A stretch of DNA of 64,000 nucleotides from Cardinalis cardinalis. Its lineage: Eukaryota; Chordata; Aves; Passeriformes; Cardinalidae. The notes beneath the pieces were generated by a model, which ran no database searches, was not told the DNA's origin, and saw only the letters and a program-made list of their open reading frames with translations. Shown here in pieces: positions 23,750 to 36,816 of this stretch. The stretch is from assembly GCA_014549065.1 (NCBI GenBank), contig JACDOX010000429.1:288714-352713 (forward strand), given 5' to 3'. Made by a program: the position numbers and the translations under genes. The stretch's first letter is position 1. Every line of letters starts with the position of its first letter.

Positions 23750-25273
23750 GTAATGAGTTAACATTTGTCCATGTGGACAAGCACCACATTTAAACAGATG
23801 AAAATATGGAGAGATACACTGTCCAAATGTTAGAGGCTAGTGGTATTTATCCTATGTGAGGCAAATATTTAAAATACTACCCAAGTGTTAAATGCTTAGA
23901 GAGGCACCTGCAGAGATCGTGTTTGGCAGTGGCATTTGCCCTGCTGAAGAGCTGCCATAATCTGACTAACAAATAAGGCACCCTGCAATGAGCTAAGTAG
24001 TGCTTTCACTGGAGACTGCAGTTTGTGGTAGAGGTTGGCAAAAAGGAAAAAAAAAATCCTGAAAGTATGGATGCCGCCAGCATGGATACATTTATTTTGT
24101 TTCTTGTAGATTTTAGGAAGTACAGAGTTTTGTGTTCCTGAAGCTGTGTTATTGCCTGAGGTAAACGGTAGGCAGGCCAGGGGCATTTCTGATCTTCTGA
24201 AACATAAGGGATTAGGGATTTAATGTGTAGGAACAAGAAAACAACAGACATCATCTGGAAGGGAGGGAGATGGAAATCGGAGTCAACTTGTTAAGAACTT
24301 CTGCCTTCCTACCTGAATAACAAGTAATTAGGCTGTGATCTAGTCTGTAAAAAATCTCAAAATTGCCCTTCATTAAATTTTATTAAAAAAGAAGTAGCAG
24401 ATCCTTTTGTGTCTGTTGAGTAACACACTAAAGTGCTTTCAAATGATGGGCCTGCCAGGCCTCAGAGCAGAAGCTGCCACTTTCCTCCTTGCTAGGACAT
24501 GTCTTTGAAGTAGAATCAAGCAAGGCTTTTAAAACAATTATGTTCTGTCAGTTGATTGTGCAATAATAATGACAATATTTTTTGCCATTTTTTTCATGAG
24601 AAGTATTGTTTCCTCATTGGTATAATTTGTCTTTATGTCTCTTACTTTAGCCACATTGAATTGTCTTTCTGCCACATAAAGCAATGTACAACTTCCGTTA
24701 TCCTTTATGTAATGGAACTTCCATAAACCTTTATGTATGCTTTTGTTTCTAAAAAAGAAAAAGGTTCAGACATGCCTGCATGTTTTTGTCACATTAGCAG
24801 TTGAAGAAACACATACAATAATAGTAGAATGCGGCAGAAAAATGTATTGCAGAAGAGGCTGCAATACATTAAGTTGACCACTGTAACCTTTAAGCCTGCC
24901 CTGAGAAAGGAAAATGGGGAAAACGCTGCTACTGAAAACAGTGCTACTGTTCTAAATGCTGCTTTTTAGGCATGCTATGATTACTTGCACTGTTGTTCCA
25001 TTTGATTCTGTCTGGTCCTGTGTAGGTTTTCAGAGAATTACCTGTACCTGTTCTATTTTCAGGACCATTCCATTCACCTCTTAAAAGTTTTTATATACAA
25101 CATCTATAAAGCTGAGTAATGTGTTCTAGGTCTTGTTCAAGGTGACCTGCAGTGATGCCTTCCAACGTTACCTATTCTATGATTCTGTAAACAATGTATA
25201 AATCAGTAGGAGCTTTGGTTGTCATTTTGATTCTGTTTCATGCATGTAAGTATTTCTGCCTATCTATCTACAG
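23750..25273 (+). other. IFTAP intron 3
   Basis: About 1.5 kb. The only feature seen is a short CR1 tail at 25130-25189, 84 bases before the next exon. Confidence 0.75.
25130..25189 (+). mobile_element. CR1 3' tail, severely truncated copy
   Basis: CAAGGTGACCTGCAGTGATG, then CCTTCCAACG and the terminal octamers ATTCTATG ATTCTGTA match the extreme 3' end of bird CR1 elements, where the final ATTCTRTG repeat primes integration. Only about 60 bases were copied. Confidence 0.8.
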
Positions 25274-25345
25274 GCAGTGATGAGTGAGAGCTCAACAGCT
25301 GGTGTCTCTGATGGAAATAATCTCAGTCTGTCTGAAAAAGTGAAG
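25274..25345 (+). CDS. IFTAP: IFTAP coding exon 4
   Basis: This 72-base exon, phase 0 on both sides, is flanked by TATCTATCTACAG and GTGAGG. It encodes residues 90-113 (AVMSESSTAGVSDGNN...), serine-rich and acidic. Because both phases are 0, it could be skipped without a frameshift. Homology to human is not obvious; it is supported by splice sites and by the frame linking exon 3 to the conserved exon 5. Confidence 0.75.
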
Positions 25346-26269
25346 GTGAGGTTTTTTTCAAAATGGGGATTTTGAGCAGAACATGACTGATTTTTCCTGT
25401 ATTAATGTACAAATTACTCGCAGTTTGCTGATGTATTTCCCATCTGTGGGAAAGAAGAATGAGACCAGTCCAAATTTTTTTCTGATGTTAGTATGTACTT
25501 TTAAAGTGTAAAGGTTATGTAAGTCTTGAGACTGTTTCAAACCAGGTTGGAAAAAACTATCTGAGAGCATCTTTAATTACTTCATGGAAACACAGAAGAA
25601 AATCCAGGGCATGTAGTCAATCCCATGGTAACACTATTTGCAGATAGGCTGGGAAAAACCTTTCATTCTCACCCTGTGCGTCCATTCAGAGTGGTACCGA
25701 AATGAGAAATGTCTTGTCTTTGGGTATGTTTTAAATAGTTTAGATTGTTCAAGGGACATTAGCTTGAGAAAACAGTAGAGTAAAGCCCCAGGTGAAATAC
25801 TAGAAATGTAATAATTTTTAGGGCTTTTTTTTTCCTAATCAATTTACCATTAGTGTCAAAACAGAAGAATCAAGCTCTAGTTTGCCTACAGCATGTATTC
25901 TCTTTCTGTCATATGAAATGAGCTTGCAAAATTGCATAGTAACTCAGCATGCATCATTTTCCTATGATAATATTTTACTTCTCCATCTTCCCACTAAGCT
26001 CCTGAGAAACTTACTGTACAGCTTGAGCTTCCTTTCCATCACTTAAGTTACGTGGCAATTTTGGCAGTAAATCTTTGACTATACCTAAAACTACTTCCTT
26101 TGGGTTACACATTTCAAAGAAAACTCATGTGCTTTCTTGGAAAAACGCAGGGGAAAATGGAGAAGAAGAAGTAGACAATTTAATGCATTTTTGCTTTGCT
26201 CTAGATTGTACTATAAGGAATAGAATTGGTATATTTTTATCTGTTTTCTGATTTGGGTTTTCATGGCAG
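25346..26269 (+). other. IFTAP intron 4
   Basis: About 0.9 kb of AT-rich sequence; I see no repeat, RNA gene or other element in it. Confidence 0.75.
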
Positions 26270-26324
26270 GTGGACAAGTACTTACACTTGGAAGATGTAG
26301 ACACAGATGAGGAGACATGCAGTG
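26270..26324 (+). CDS. IFTAP: IFTAP coding exon 5
   Basis: This 55-base exon is flanked by GGGTTTTCATGGCAG and GTAGGT. It encodes residues 114-131 plus one base. VDKYLHLEDVDTDEE matches human VDNFLDLEDLDMDEE, a clear acidic conserved motif. It enters in phase 0 and leaves in phase 1. Confidence 0.93.
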
Positions 26325-27019
26325 GTAGGTTTCCCCCCTTTTTATTCACCGTTGTTTTCTGTCTTTGAATGCAAGTGTGTAAACATTGATTAAGGAGCTG
26401 CTTCTCCCCTAAAAGAGATGATCTTGCTCAGTTCTTCTGTTGCTAGAAAATTCCCCACATTGCCTCAGTTCCCCAAACTGAAGTACTAATTTCCCCACTC
26501 CAAGATATAATGAAATAATAAATTAAGAGAAATATTTATTGTACTTTGTCCTGGTGAAGTTTTTTTTTCCAAGCTTTTCTAGAAGTGCAGAGTGCTTCTT
26601 GTTAGCGACATCTCTCCATATTCTTGCATTTCTATTTTGTATTGAAATTACAGTCATTACAAAAGTTTTTTTTTGTAAAGTAATGTGGGTGCTACGAGAC
26701 AGTGCTGTAAAGTGGAAATATTTAATGAAAATGCTGTCCATACCTATTAAAACAATATCACCCTGGGCTTAAAATAGATTAGAATAATTCTGAATTCACA
26801 GTGAACTTCTTTAAAAATTCCAATTAGGAGCATTTTGAGTTGTGTTGAACTCTGCTGTACGTCTATAATAATTTTAACTCTCCCACCTCCAAAAAGTAAA
26901 TGGAATGCTGATGTCTATAGTTAGTTGTCTATCATAGGTCCTTCTTTGGTCTTTAGAGACAGAAGTGACAACCTTTTAGGGTTTAAATTCATTTTCCTCA
27001 TCTATACCTGTGACTGTAC

Positions 27020-27093
27020 AAGGAAACCAGGCCACACAGATTAAGGGATTTGCCTGAGGTCACAGACAGAAGCTGCAGGGCTTTGATGCTTGG
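27020..27093 (-). repeat. MIR SINE remnant
   Basis: AGGAAACCAGGCCACACAGA, then TTAAGGGATTTGCCTGAGGT and CACAGACAGAAGCTGCAGGG match, in reverse orientation, the MIR core (GAGGCACAGAGAGGTTAAG, TGACTTGCCCAAGGTCACAC). MIRs are ancient amniote tRNA-derived SINEs and are only sparsely kept in birds. Confidence 0.7.
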
Positions 27094-29778
27094 TTTCTTA
27101 GTTATTGCCACTTGATTGATCTCTCCACTCTAACAGTGAAGTTTTGATTAGTCTTTCCTTTCTGTGTGTCCTGAATTCCTGTGAAGTCTGAGGGCTTAGA
27201 GACTTCCAGTATCTCACAAGAAAATAATAAACCAATGTAAGTCAGGTTCATGGCAAATATTCTTTCTCCAGCCTTTCAGAAAGGAGGGAGTAAAAGAGCA
27301 GTCCCAGATCAGGTACAAATGTCAAAGATTTTTTTTGAGTGCAGTGTTCATATGTGCCCATTTTTCCCTTTGTAGAGCATTGTTTTATGTTTATGTCTTA
27401 AATTCTGACATTATCTATTAAAAAGGCCCTGGAGTTTACTGGTGGAAGCACAAACCCACATTTCACTTGTGTTATAATGAAAGGAGAAATGCCTATAGCC
27501 AGTTCATGAAAGTATTGTTAGATATCTGTAGTTCCAAACAGGCCACAAAGTGGTTGATGAGAATTAAGCCCAATGCTGCAATACGAAGCAGGACAGTGAG
27601 AAAAAGAGCTCTGCTTAGACTTGGGGATAACGCAGTGTGTTCAGTACTGTGACAGACCTTGCCTCTCTCCGGCGTTTGGGTCATTTCTGTGTATTTGTGT
27701 GTGTCCAAGAGTAAATATTAATCACATACATATGGAAAACCCTGGTAAAACATGTTCCATTTGAGGCAGATTGTGTCAGTGAAGACAGACTGTATCAACA
27801 ATGCTCACTAACTACATTAGGCTTTTAGATTGTATTTTATAACATTGAAATGCTGCCTAGCCAGAAATTAATTGTTCCTTCTAAATGATGCAAGGAAAGT
27901 GAACAACATCCAAATTTATACAAGGGGAACTCTAATCTTTGAAGATAGTTGTTGAGTCAGGCTACAAAATTTCTCCTTGACTCCTAAGTGCAGAAAATAG
28001 CACTTATGGTTTGATAGCTGTCTTACACATCAAAATCCACTCAATAGCTTCATAGTAAGAGAGGTAAAATCTTAGTCCTGTAGAAACCATAGCAACAAAA
28101 TGCAATTTAAAATATAAAATTATGTCCCTTCTATTGCTTGTAATGTTAAAGTAATCTAGAATAATATCACTAGTGAATACCTTAATGAAAGATTAATTCT
28201 GTAGAATTACAGTTAGTTTATAAATGAGGTAAATTGTGACACAAATTAGACATTCTGTTGTTGACCTTTTTAAATCCTGCCACCTTACATCAGAACAAAT
28301 GATTGATTTAAGACTTCATATTGTCAAAACAAGCTTAAAAATATCATAGCTTATTTTACCCAGTAAAAAATACCATCCCTTGCTAGTAATTGCAATAAGC
28401 CTTTATCTCTCCTTGTAATTGGCAGCAGTTCAATATCTCTGTGCTTCACTTAGCTTTAAAGGGCAGATCAGTTAGCTGAGTTAGCGACTTTACATTAATA
28501 CAGTAAATATTCACACTTAAGGGCACCTGACTTAAAGCTGACAGTGTGAGAAGCACGATAGAAAATAGGTGTTAAAACATCCCATCTAACCTGTGCTATT
28601 TGGCAGATGTCCTGGAAGAGTCATTCTAGTGAAGTTTTTTTGGGTTTTTTTGTTTTTTTACCAATTTATTGGGCAAAGTTCAGTGTCTTTTAAGGTGTGA
28701 TTGAATGTGACTGCTTCTTAGGAGTAGGAAAAGCAGCCCACAGATTTGGCCAGTATGCGAATTCATTGTAGCTGCTTTTGTTTGACAGCGATGGGCTGAG
28801 AGCTTGAAACGGGCAATGCTTGGCATTGTGGGACTTTGGCACAGTAAACCATGATTGGCAAAGTGAAATTGCTGCCCTAAACCACAGCCTTAATGCATTG
28901 TGTAGAGACAGCATGGGCACAGTGTACTGTAATCACTCTTTCTCCCTGAATTTAATCTCTAACTGTAAGGAGCTTAAGGCAACAAGAGAGATGATCAGGC
29001 TTTCTCCAGGGATGGATGGATGCTGCCTATGTTATGGCAACAGGACTTTCCAGGACTGCTTCCAAATTTCTTGATGCAGAGTTTGGGGGATATCTTGATA
29101 ATAATAGGTAATATTTGAATAAAGTACCAAACATGTTAAAGAATATCTGGAGATTTTGAGTGTGCTATTGTTTAAATGCAAGAGAAAATTAAAACAGGAC
29201 TAATTAAATGTGTGGGTGAGGCTTCATAGGCAAGGATATAATTGTCTCATCCTAATCCAGCTTGGAGCACTGAAGTGCTGCAAACTTGTCTTTTCAAGGT
29301 CCCAGTTGTCTGTAACACTGCAGAGGCTGAGGAGAACCTGATTGACTCAGTTACTTTGAAGCTGAGGCCAAGCGTAACTATTGATTATTTCAATAATTTT
29401 TTGGCAAATTATATCAACATCTGTTATTTTTCATAATCTGTGCCTCTCCATTTATATTTTGAGCCTATCCTTGCATCCAGCAAAATCATGTTGAGAAAGA
29501 GGATTCAGAGTTAAATGAGGTGGATTTTTTAAAGTATGGGGCTCCCCCTCAGCTGGTGAATCCCTTTCTTGTTTTTCTTCTCCAATCTCTGCAATCCATT
29601 TAACACTGCCTTGAGATGATTTCACACTAGGCAGCTCTTTGGGACTAACAGCCTGAAGCATGAGAATTAGAGGAGACTGCAAAATTTAGCTTTTAAGCTT
29701 TTTTTGTTATCACTCTCTTCTCAACTCCCCATCAACAGCATTTTTGTGAAATGTAGTGTCTGAAAGTGGTAAAACCTG

Positions 29779-29816
29779 TGTCAGTGTATATATAGCTGTC
29801 AGTGTATATATAGCTG
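29779..29816. repeat. 18-bp tandem duplication
   Basis: TCAGTGTATATATAGCTG occurs at 29781-29798 and again at 29799-29816, identical copies. TATATATAG occurs in both. Confidence 0.9.
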
Positions 29817-30224
29817 GGCATCATTTGGCTATGGTAAAGTTATAGACAAAACTTTGAGCTTCCTCACTGTTGAAAGTTAAAAGCAGACTTGTGCCAGTAG
29901 ATTATTTTTTTCTAAACTCACAATTGATGCCTATGGTACAGAATAAACAAAAAACTCCCAACTCAGCAGTGTTGACAGATTTAGTAATCACTTTCTGGGA
30001 TGTGGTAGGGAGAGACTAAAGAGTATTATTGTTCACTTTCCAAATATGCTGTTATTAAATTATGCTGGACTTCAGTAAAATTGTCAGCCATATCATCCAG
30101 GGAGTTGATTCTTCATGGTGTATGAAAGGTGCATTTCAAAATGTCTTCTCAGCTTTTTTGGTATCACTGCCTGTTCAGCTATCTCTATATATGGTGCTGT
30201 TGGCAGTATCCAAGGCTTTCCTGT

Positions 30225-30272
30225 TGCTAATTAATCACCTCCACAGAGAACATAATTAGCAGCTTAATTAGG
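30225..30272. promoter_or_regulatory. Cluster of homeodomain-type TAAT cores (candidate enhancer)
   Basis: GCTAATTAATCACC, CATAATTAGC and CTTAATTAGG place several TAATTA cores in under 50 bases. Such clusters are typical of homeodomain-bound conserved elements but also arise by chance in AT-rich introns. There is no direct evidence of activity. Confidence 0.3.
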
Positions 30273-32524
30273 ATCATCATCCAGTAGTGCTGTAGCAGCA
30301 GCTTAAACAAGCTGTGAGGTACTGGCTAGAACTTACAATGGCCTGGAGTTCCTTTGGGTGCTCCCACTGAGAAGGACGACTGTCAAAACTCTCTAATTTT
30401 TCCTCTCTGAAGGGGTTTCTTTATTAAACATTATCAGGGAAAGCAGTGTTTACCAATTAGACTTTCATATGCTGTCACAGAGCCAGAATAGAGAGAAACA
30501 AAGCTCATTTCTGGCGTGTCTACTGGCCAACAAAGGTTGATTACATTCTTACAGGGTGATTGAAGGGAATTTGAAACATTGTTTGCATTACTAACAAGCC
30601 TTAAAAAGTGGAATTGACATTCTGAGTATGACAAGCACTTCTTGCTAAAAGCAAAAATAAATTTCCTTCTGTTGTCCCAATTCTTAAGAGTTATCTTTCT
30701 GAGCCATTGCCAGGCTGTTGCATAACAGTGCTTCCTCCTCATCTTCTCTCTGCACATTGGTCTGTTGAGGGGGAGAAGCTCTTAGTGCAGAAATAATCAG
30801 TGTTTATATCAGTAGGTGATAAAAACCTCCTGGTGTCCAGACTTCCCTTACTTTAGTAAGGCTATAGAGCTAGGTTGCAATTTTGAAACAATAGTGGAAG
30901 ATGCCACTGTCTTTAAATGAGCATTCACATCTTCCTTCTGTCCTATAAATACTTTTGACCCAAATGATGAAAAAAGCAGCTGCAGAGCATGTGTAGACAT
31001 AGCCTAGATACCTATGGACTGTGCTGTCCTTTTCAGAAAGTTTTCTCATATAACTTGTGCAGGATCAGAACAGATGCTGTGCTGAGAACAAGGACTGAAA
31101 GCACTTACACGGCTGGAGATAGACATAAGCAACTGAAAGAATAGGGATGAAAACAAACTCACTTATCATGAAACAAGAGACAAAAATCCAGAAATGTAAT
31201 ACCCAAGGGAATTAATGCAACTCTTTCTAAAAGAACATTCTACTTTCCAATTTGAAGCCCTGCTGGCTTTTAAATAGTACACTATTCCCACAAGAAAACT
31301 AAATGAAGAATTTGATCATGGATTTTTTATGGAGACCTAGGAAGTCTTTATTTCCAAATGCAGGTTCACAGGGGAATGAGAGGTCTGGAACTCCACTACT
31401 GTGGTAAAATTCTGCAGGTAGAGATAAGTGACACTTCATCCGTTTCACCCTGGATCTATGTACTCTCTTGTTGCTTCCATTAAGTAACATTTAAGCAGTG
31501 CTTTGAAAATTTATTCTGAGATTACAGGATAAATGTAAATGTAGTGTAAAACTGTAAAGAAACTTGTGTATCAGCTGAAAAAATAGTAGGTAGATTTACA
31601 TAATCCTTTGACTAAATTGCAAGACATATGGTCCCCTTAAGTTCTTTCATAAAAACATTACTGAGACACGATGGACACATCTGTTCTGTGGCAGAGCTGA
31701 GATTGATTCATGTTAGAAGATATTTCTAAACCTAAGGCATATCCTTCTGATCTGTCACAGAATGCAAACCCACTGGTCCTGGTATGAATGTTTTGCTGAA
31801 GTTTTTAAAAGAAAAGTGATTCAGAAAAGCTGTTCATTTGTGAACTGTGAAACAGATCCTGACTGTATGGAAAGGTTACATGTCACTCCATCCCAGACAG
31901 GGGGAGGTCCTCTCAAGTACCTCTTTTTGGAAAGCTTAGGGAGAAACAAACATCTGTGTAATACCCTTAGACAAGAGAGTAATCTGGCATTGCAGTGGGG
32001 AATATTAGTAGTTCTACCAGGTATTTTTACTTAATGTTCTGTGAGAGTCATACTAAGATGCTTTACAATGATTCTTTATGCCCAATGTTCAGGTGGTGAA
32101 GCTCTAGCTAAAGAGAAATGAATGACCCTGTTCAGCTCATCAGTGGCAAACAAGGTGTTTTATAACTTCTACTGCAGATTTCTCTGCTGAGAACCTTCAT
32201 CTTTGTTCTGAAAGAAAGGAATGTAATACCAGGTGCTCTCTGAATTTAAGAGCATCTGCATCCAGATTTTAATTCAGCACCCTTACGAAAGAAGAGCTAC
32301 CTATCTGTTTTCAGACAAGTTTGATTTTTCCTTAGGTCAGTATTACTACCTAGATTTTAGATCAGGACTGCGTGGCTCTGTTTTAATGATAGCTTATGCA
32401 ACAATAACTGCATCACACTCTGACTAACAAGCTACTGCCCATGTCTGAGCACTACAGGATTTTAGCAGGATTTTGCTTATTTATGTATCGAGTGGAAGGT
32501 TAATGTTGACTCTTTTTTATTCAG

Positions 32525-32655
32525 CAGGGTCATTAGTTCTTCCAGGAGAGGTGGAAGAGACAGTGAGTTGCTGTACACCCTTCTTTGATAAGCCTATTCA
32601 GCCAAAGTTCAGAGCCTGGTCAGTTCCCCAGCCATCAGACAGCAAAACCCAAGAG
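32525..32655 (+). CDS. IFTAP: IFTAP coding exon 6
   Basis: This 131-base exon enters in phase 1 and ends in phase 0 before GTATGA, encoding residues 132-175. LVLPGEVEETVSCCTPFFD matches human LLLPGEVEQDVSTSIPSC. The 3' splice site is a tandem acceptor: TTTTTTATTCAG at 32524, then CAG again at 32527. Either AG keeps the frame and adds or drops a single alanine codon. Confidence 0.92.
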
Positions 32656-35564
32656 GTATGAGGTCAGATGTATTCATTCAGACTTTGGGGGTTTGGGGTA
32701 TTTTTATTTTTCCTGTTGGCTTCTACTGTTATTTTCACAAGAACAGAGGGATATAGATGTAGTATGTGAAACTGCAGTGAGTTAACGAGTCATATTATTA
32801 ATTTTTAAATGAATAATAAATTCTTAAATATGTTAAGAATTGAAATAAACACTATTTTATCTTGCACACTGCTGCTATATAATCTTACATTTTCAAATAC
32901 CTTCGCTTCAATACTTCAAGTGGTATGTGGGCTTTTTAATATTTAATTTGCATAACTCACAGAATATTCAAGTAAGCCTTTGCCCTTTAAGTCTTTTAGC
33001 TACCCTTGCTTATGTAGAATGATGGACCATTTAATTTTCCAGTGATCTCATGATCTTATGGCATACTCATTGGCTTAATATAAGAGCCATTTTTTGCATC
33101 AGGGAGGTAGGGAATAATCTCTTTAACATGACACTTCCAAGGAAAAAAAAAGATTTTAGAATATATTGTGGTCAGAATTAAGATCTGGTCCATTGGAAAT
33201 GAGTTGCAGCAAGATGCTGCTGAGAAACTGCATTGTCAGGGTCTGGTGTGGAGAGGTTTGCTTTATGGCCTCTGAGCCTTTTAATCAGACGTAGTCAATG
33301 CAGACTTTAATTTAGAATTGCTGTCTCCCTTCAGAAATTCAGTTCTTCTCAAACTGCAGCAGAAGGTGTGGATTGCTCACAGGCTTATTTTAAGTCATTA
33401 AGCTTCCTATCCAAACAGTCAGCGTGAGCATTAACTTTGGGGGTGTTTCTATTGCAGAGAATTCCTCACTGCTCTTTTCCCTTGCCTGATCATTGCAACA
33501 GAAACTGAAGTTAGCTTCCAGCTAAAGTGGGCCAGTTTTGATAGCTTCATATGCTTATTGAAGCTCCCATGAGGCTTAAATCAAGTTTATAAATGACGCG
33601 TGACCAGTGAAGATTTGGTGTTATAGCACTGCATATGGTGCCTCCTTTCCTGGGCTCAGTTGTGTTTAGTTCCTTGCAATAAACTCTTTACTATAAGGAA
33701 CAAGTCTGCTTTGGGAAAAAGTAGACGTTCTAAAATGACCTTTCAAGCTTTAATACCTACCATTCTGTGAATAAAAATACTCACTCTTTTCCCTAAGGAT
33801 TGACATAATTCACGGTTTTGCCTTTAGATATATCCTTTGGACACAAAATAACACCCGAAAAACTAGAATGAGGCTTTATAACTTTCTTATTTCATAACTT
33901 CTGTAGAGAAGAAGGAGGGTTTTAGCAGTCTGCAGTGTTCATAAAGGACTGCATATGATTCTTTAAACTATAGTTCATGAAAAATAGATAAAGATTCGAC
34001 TGCATGCAAAATTCATTTCCATTTGAGGGAAATTTGGGTTATGAAAGAAACTGAGTATTATTACATTGGCTATGAGTTGCTGCATTTTTCAAGAAGAAAG
34101 ACAATTTCCACAACCATTGGGTTGGTGCCAGGCTACTTAAAATGAAGGCAGCTTTTCCCCTAAATTATAAACATATTTTTGCCTTCATTTAGATAATATA
34201 ACTGTGGCCTGATTTTTAGAATCGTCAAGACTGAACGGGTCCATTTTAAAGTCCCTCAGTGCTTCAAATTGTCATTGCCTTGAAAATTAAGTCTTGCATT
34301 ACTTATGGCAGGACTAGTTTAGAAAGAGAAAAAGATTTTCCCTGGAGACATCTCTGCTTTAAAATGAGACTGTTCTCTGTCCATCAGAACAAATCTGTTC
34401 GGGAAGGGCAACGTAATGTGGCTGCCTAATTGGTTTTCTTAGAGAATGGAAGACCATTCTGTATGAAAAATAGCAGGATGAGAAATGTCTATGCTATGGA
34501 AACACTTGTGAGGCACTTTGGGGTAAATTGTGTATCTCTCAACATATTGCTAGGGAAAGTTTAAAAAAAGAAGCTCTGCTAAGACCCAGTTTATAACTTG
34601 GATAGTTGTTAAAGAACATCTTTTCTCGCTGAAAATGTTTTTCTGTCAAAAGGTGTTAGGAAGTGGCTTAGTGAATGACACAGCAAATTGTATTGTCCAC
34701 CAATGTTGCTTCATCTTTCCTCCCTTTAGACATAAATGTATTTCAGGATTTCAGTATCAATAGTGGAACATACATGACCTCCCACAGGCCACTGCAAATT
34801 GAACCAGCATTCATTCTGTCTTTGAAATACATCATCACAGAACATTTCCCTCCTCTACCCAGAAATTTATTTTCTCCTTTATTTCTACTTAATGTATTTT
34901 TCCATATAAGATACGGATTTTTATTAATATCTTCATGTATTTTATGTCTTAATTCCTGCTTCCTTGTTGCTTAATTAATTCTTATTTCCTTCTCTGAGTA
35001 CACATGAGTGCAGTTGCATCGTTTTCATGCACTTGCTACAATCATGGATTCAAGGTGGGATTCATTTCACCTAACTTCAGTTTTAAATGTAGTTTTAGTC
35101 CTCCAGTCACCAAGAGGCAGAAATAAGTAACTGCAGAAGGTGATTAATCCCACTTGCTGTAGGAATTTGTTGCAAAATGTAATATATTTCCATCCACAAG
35201 CTTGGCCTGGGATAGTTTTGGCTAATTGACTACCTTAGTCTAGAAACCCAATTTTTGTAAGGCTGGGATTAAGAAAGAAGAAATCTGCCCTTCTATTCTC
35301 CTTTATTTGTCTGTAGTTTGAGCATTCAAAAAAGTACTTAACATGTCTGTCATTTCATCTTAATCTGTGGCATGGCAGCATTTATCCCCTAAAATACAAC
35401 TTCCACTGAGTTCCTTCGGTTAAAGTTTTACTGCTTGGCCTCAGCTGAGGTTTGTTTCTGCTATGTGCTGTGCATAAATGCAACAGGAGCACGGAAGAAC
35501 TTAAAGGCCGGATTGACTAAGTCAAAGAAGATGGAAGAGTTATATCTTCTCAGAGGCCAGTAAA

Positions 35565-35650
35565 GATACAGAGATTGAATGACTTGTCCAGAATGATGAA
35601 GCAGAAGTGGAAAATTGGCCAAGATTTATTGACTTCTAGTCCAGTGCCCC
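35565..35650 (-). repeat. MIR SINE remnant
   Basis: GATACAGAGATTGAATGACT, then TGTCCAGAATGATGAAGCAG and a GACTTCTAGTCCAGTGCCCC end resemble reverse-orientation MIR (GAGAGGTTAAGTGACTTGCC, CAAGGTCACACAGC, GACTCCAGTGCC). Diverged. Confidence 0.55.
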
Positions 35651-35823
35651 AAGCTCAAACAAGCTTTTTTCTCCCAGGTACTCCAGGCTATACTAAGCTT
35701 ATGTGAGATCATAGTATATATGTCTTCCCCCCACTTCTTTTTTTTTATTATTTATTGTTAGTGAACTAGTAAGTTTTCCCTTGAGCATGCAATGAAATCA
35801 CTGGTGAGCGTATGTGCAAGCTT

Positions 35824-35847
35824 TACATAATTGTGAACAATTATGTA
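35824..35847. repeat. Perfect 10-bp inverted repeat, 4-base loop
   Basis: TACATAATTG (35824-35833), TGAA, CAATTATGTA (35838-35847). The arms are exact reverse complements, and each contains an ATAATTG homeodomain-like core. Confidence 0.9.
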
Positions 35848-35849
35848 CA

Positions 35850-35960
35850 AGTGAATCATAGAGTGCCATAATTACATAGAAATATAAGTTTTAGAAGGAC
35901 ACAGACAAGCTGTTCAGCTAAGTTTAACTCCTCACAGATTAATAAAAGAACTGAGTTGTC
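35850..35960 (-). repeat. Old CR1-type LINE 3'-end remnant
   Basis: GAATCATAGAGTGCC, then CATAGAAATATAAGTTTTAG and AAGGACACAGACAAGCTGTT resemble the reverse of an old CR1 3' end (ATCATAGAAATGTAGGACTG, GAAGGGACCTCGAGAGGTCA). Highly diverged; tentative. Confidence 0.45.
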
Positions 35961-36816
35961 AATTATTAATAGACTTCTGAAAATGTCAACTTCAAGGTAT
36001 TTTATTTACAATATTACTTGGTAAAACAACCTCTAGCAAAATATTTCAGTTAATAGGAATATTACATTCTTTCCTTCCTTTAATTTGGATATGCAGGAAC
36101 TGTAAATGAAAGTGATTTTTTTTTCTTCAGAGAGTAAATCACAGAAGCAATCCTAACCAAACTGGCAGTTTTCTAATAGAGCAGGAGTCTATTCCCAGAG
36201 AGCTCTCAAAAAGATTTCAATTAGATGTTAAATTAGACACCTGAAATTCACATATTTCTCTCAGTTCCTTAGGCAAAAATAACAAGGTAATAACTTGATC
36301 AGCTCAGAGAATTCAGTGTTCTATCGTAAAATGTCTTCCTTTTGACACAGAACAAAATTGCAGTTTGCAGTTTATAAGTTTTAGATTGCTTGTCTTCATG
36401 GAAGTTTGAAGTCAATGGCTTCTTGGAAGAAGAAGAAAAAAAGGAATCCCTAATTTGAGTATTCATTTGAGAGATGAAGCACACTGATAAGTATGCAGTG
36501 TGAATAAACTTTTCAAATATGCAATGAGTGGGTAACAGAGAAATCGTTAACAGAGTGAAGTGGGGTATGTTTTATTTTGGCAGCTTATTTCAGTTAGCAT
36601 TGTGGGGTCAAGTTTTGTAAACAAAAGTTTTTTCCAGTATTATGCTGTGTCTGCATAAAATGTTCCTGGAATGACATGAATGCCAAGACAAGGTCAGAGT
36701 GGATGTGTATACTTTCTGTAACTCTGTTTGCAGGGGAAAATAGATTTGCTTTTGTAAAATCCCTATAAAGGCTTACTGTAGTTTGAACTCTTCTTAGCTC
36801 AGTTACCTTAGATGTG

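Larger units (their letters stand above)
26325..32524 (+). other. IFTAP intron 5
   Basis: About 6.2 kb. It holds a MIR remnant (27020-27093), an 18-bp tandem duplication (29779-29816) and a cluster of TAATTA-type homeodomain cores (30225-30272). Poly-T/G-T runs occur near 28636-28664. No gene is seen. Confidence 0.75.
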
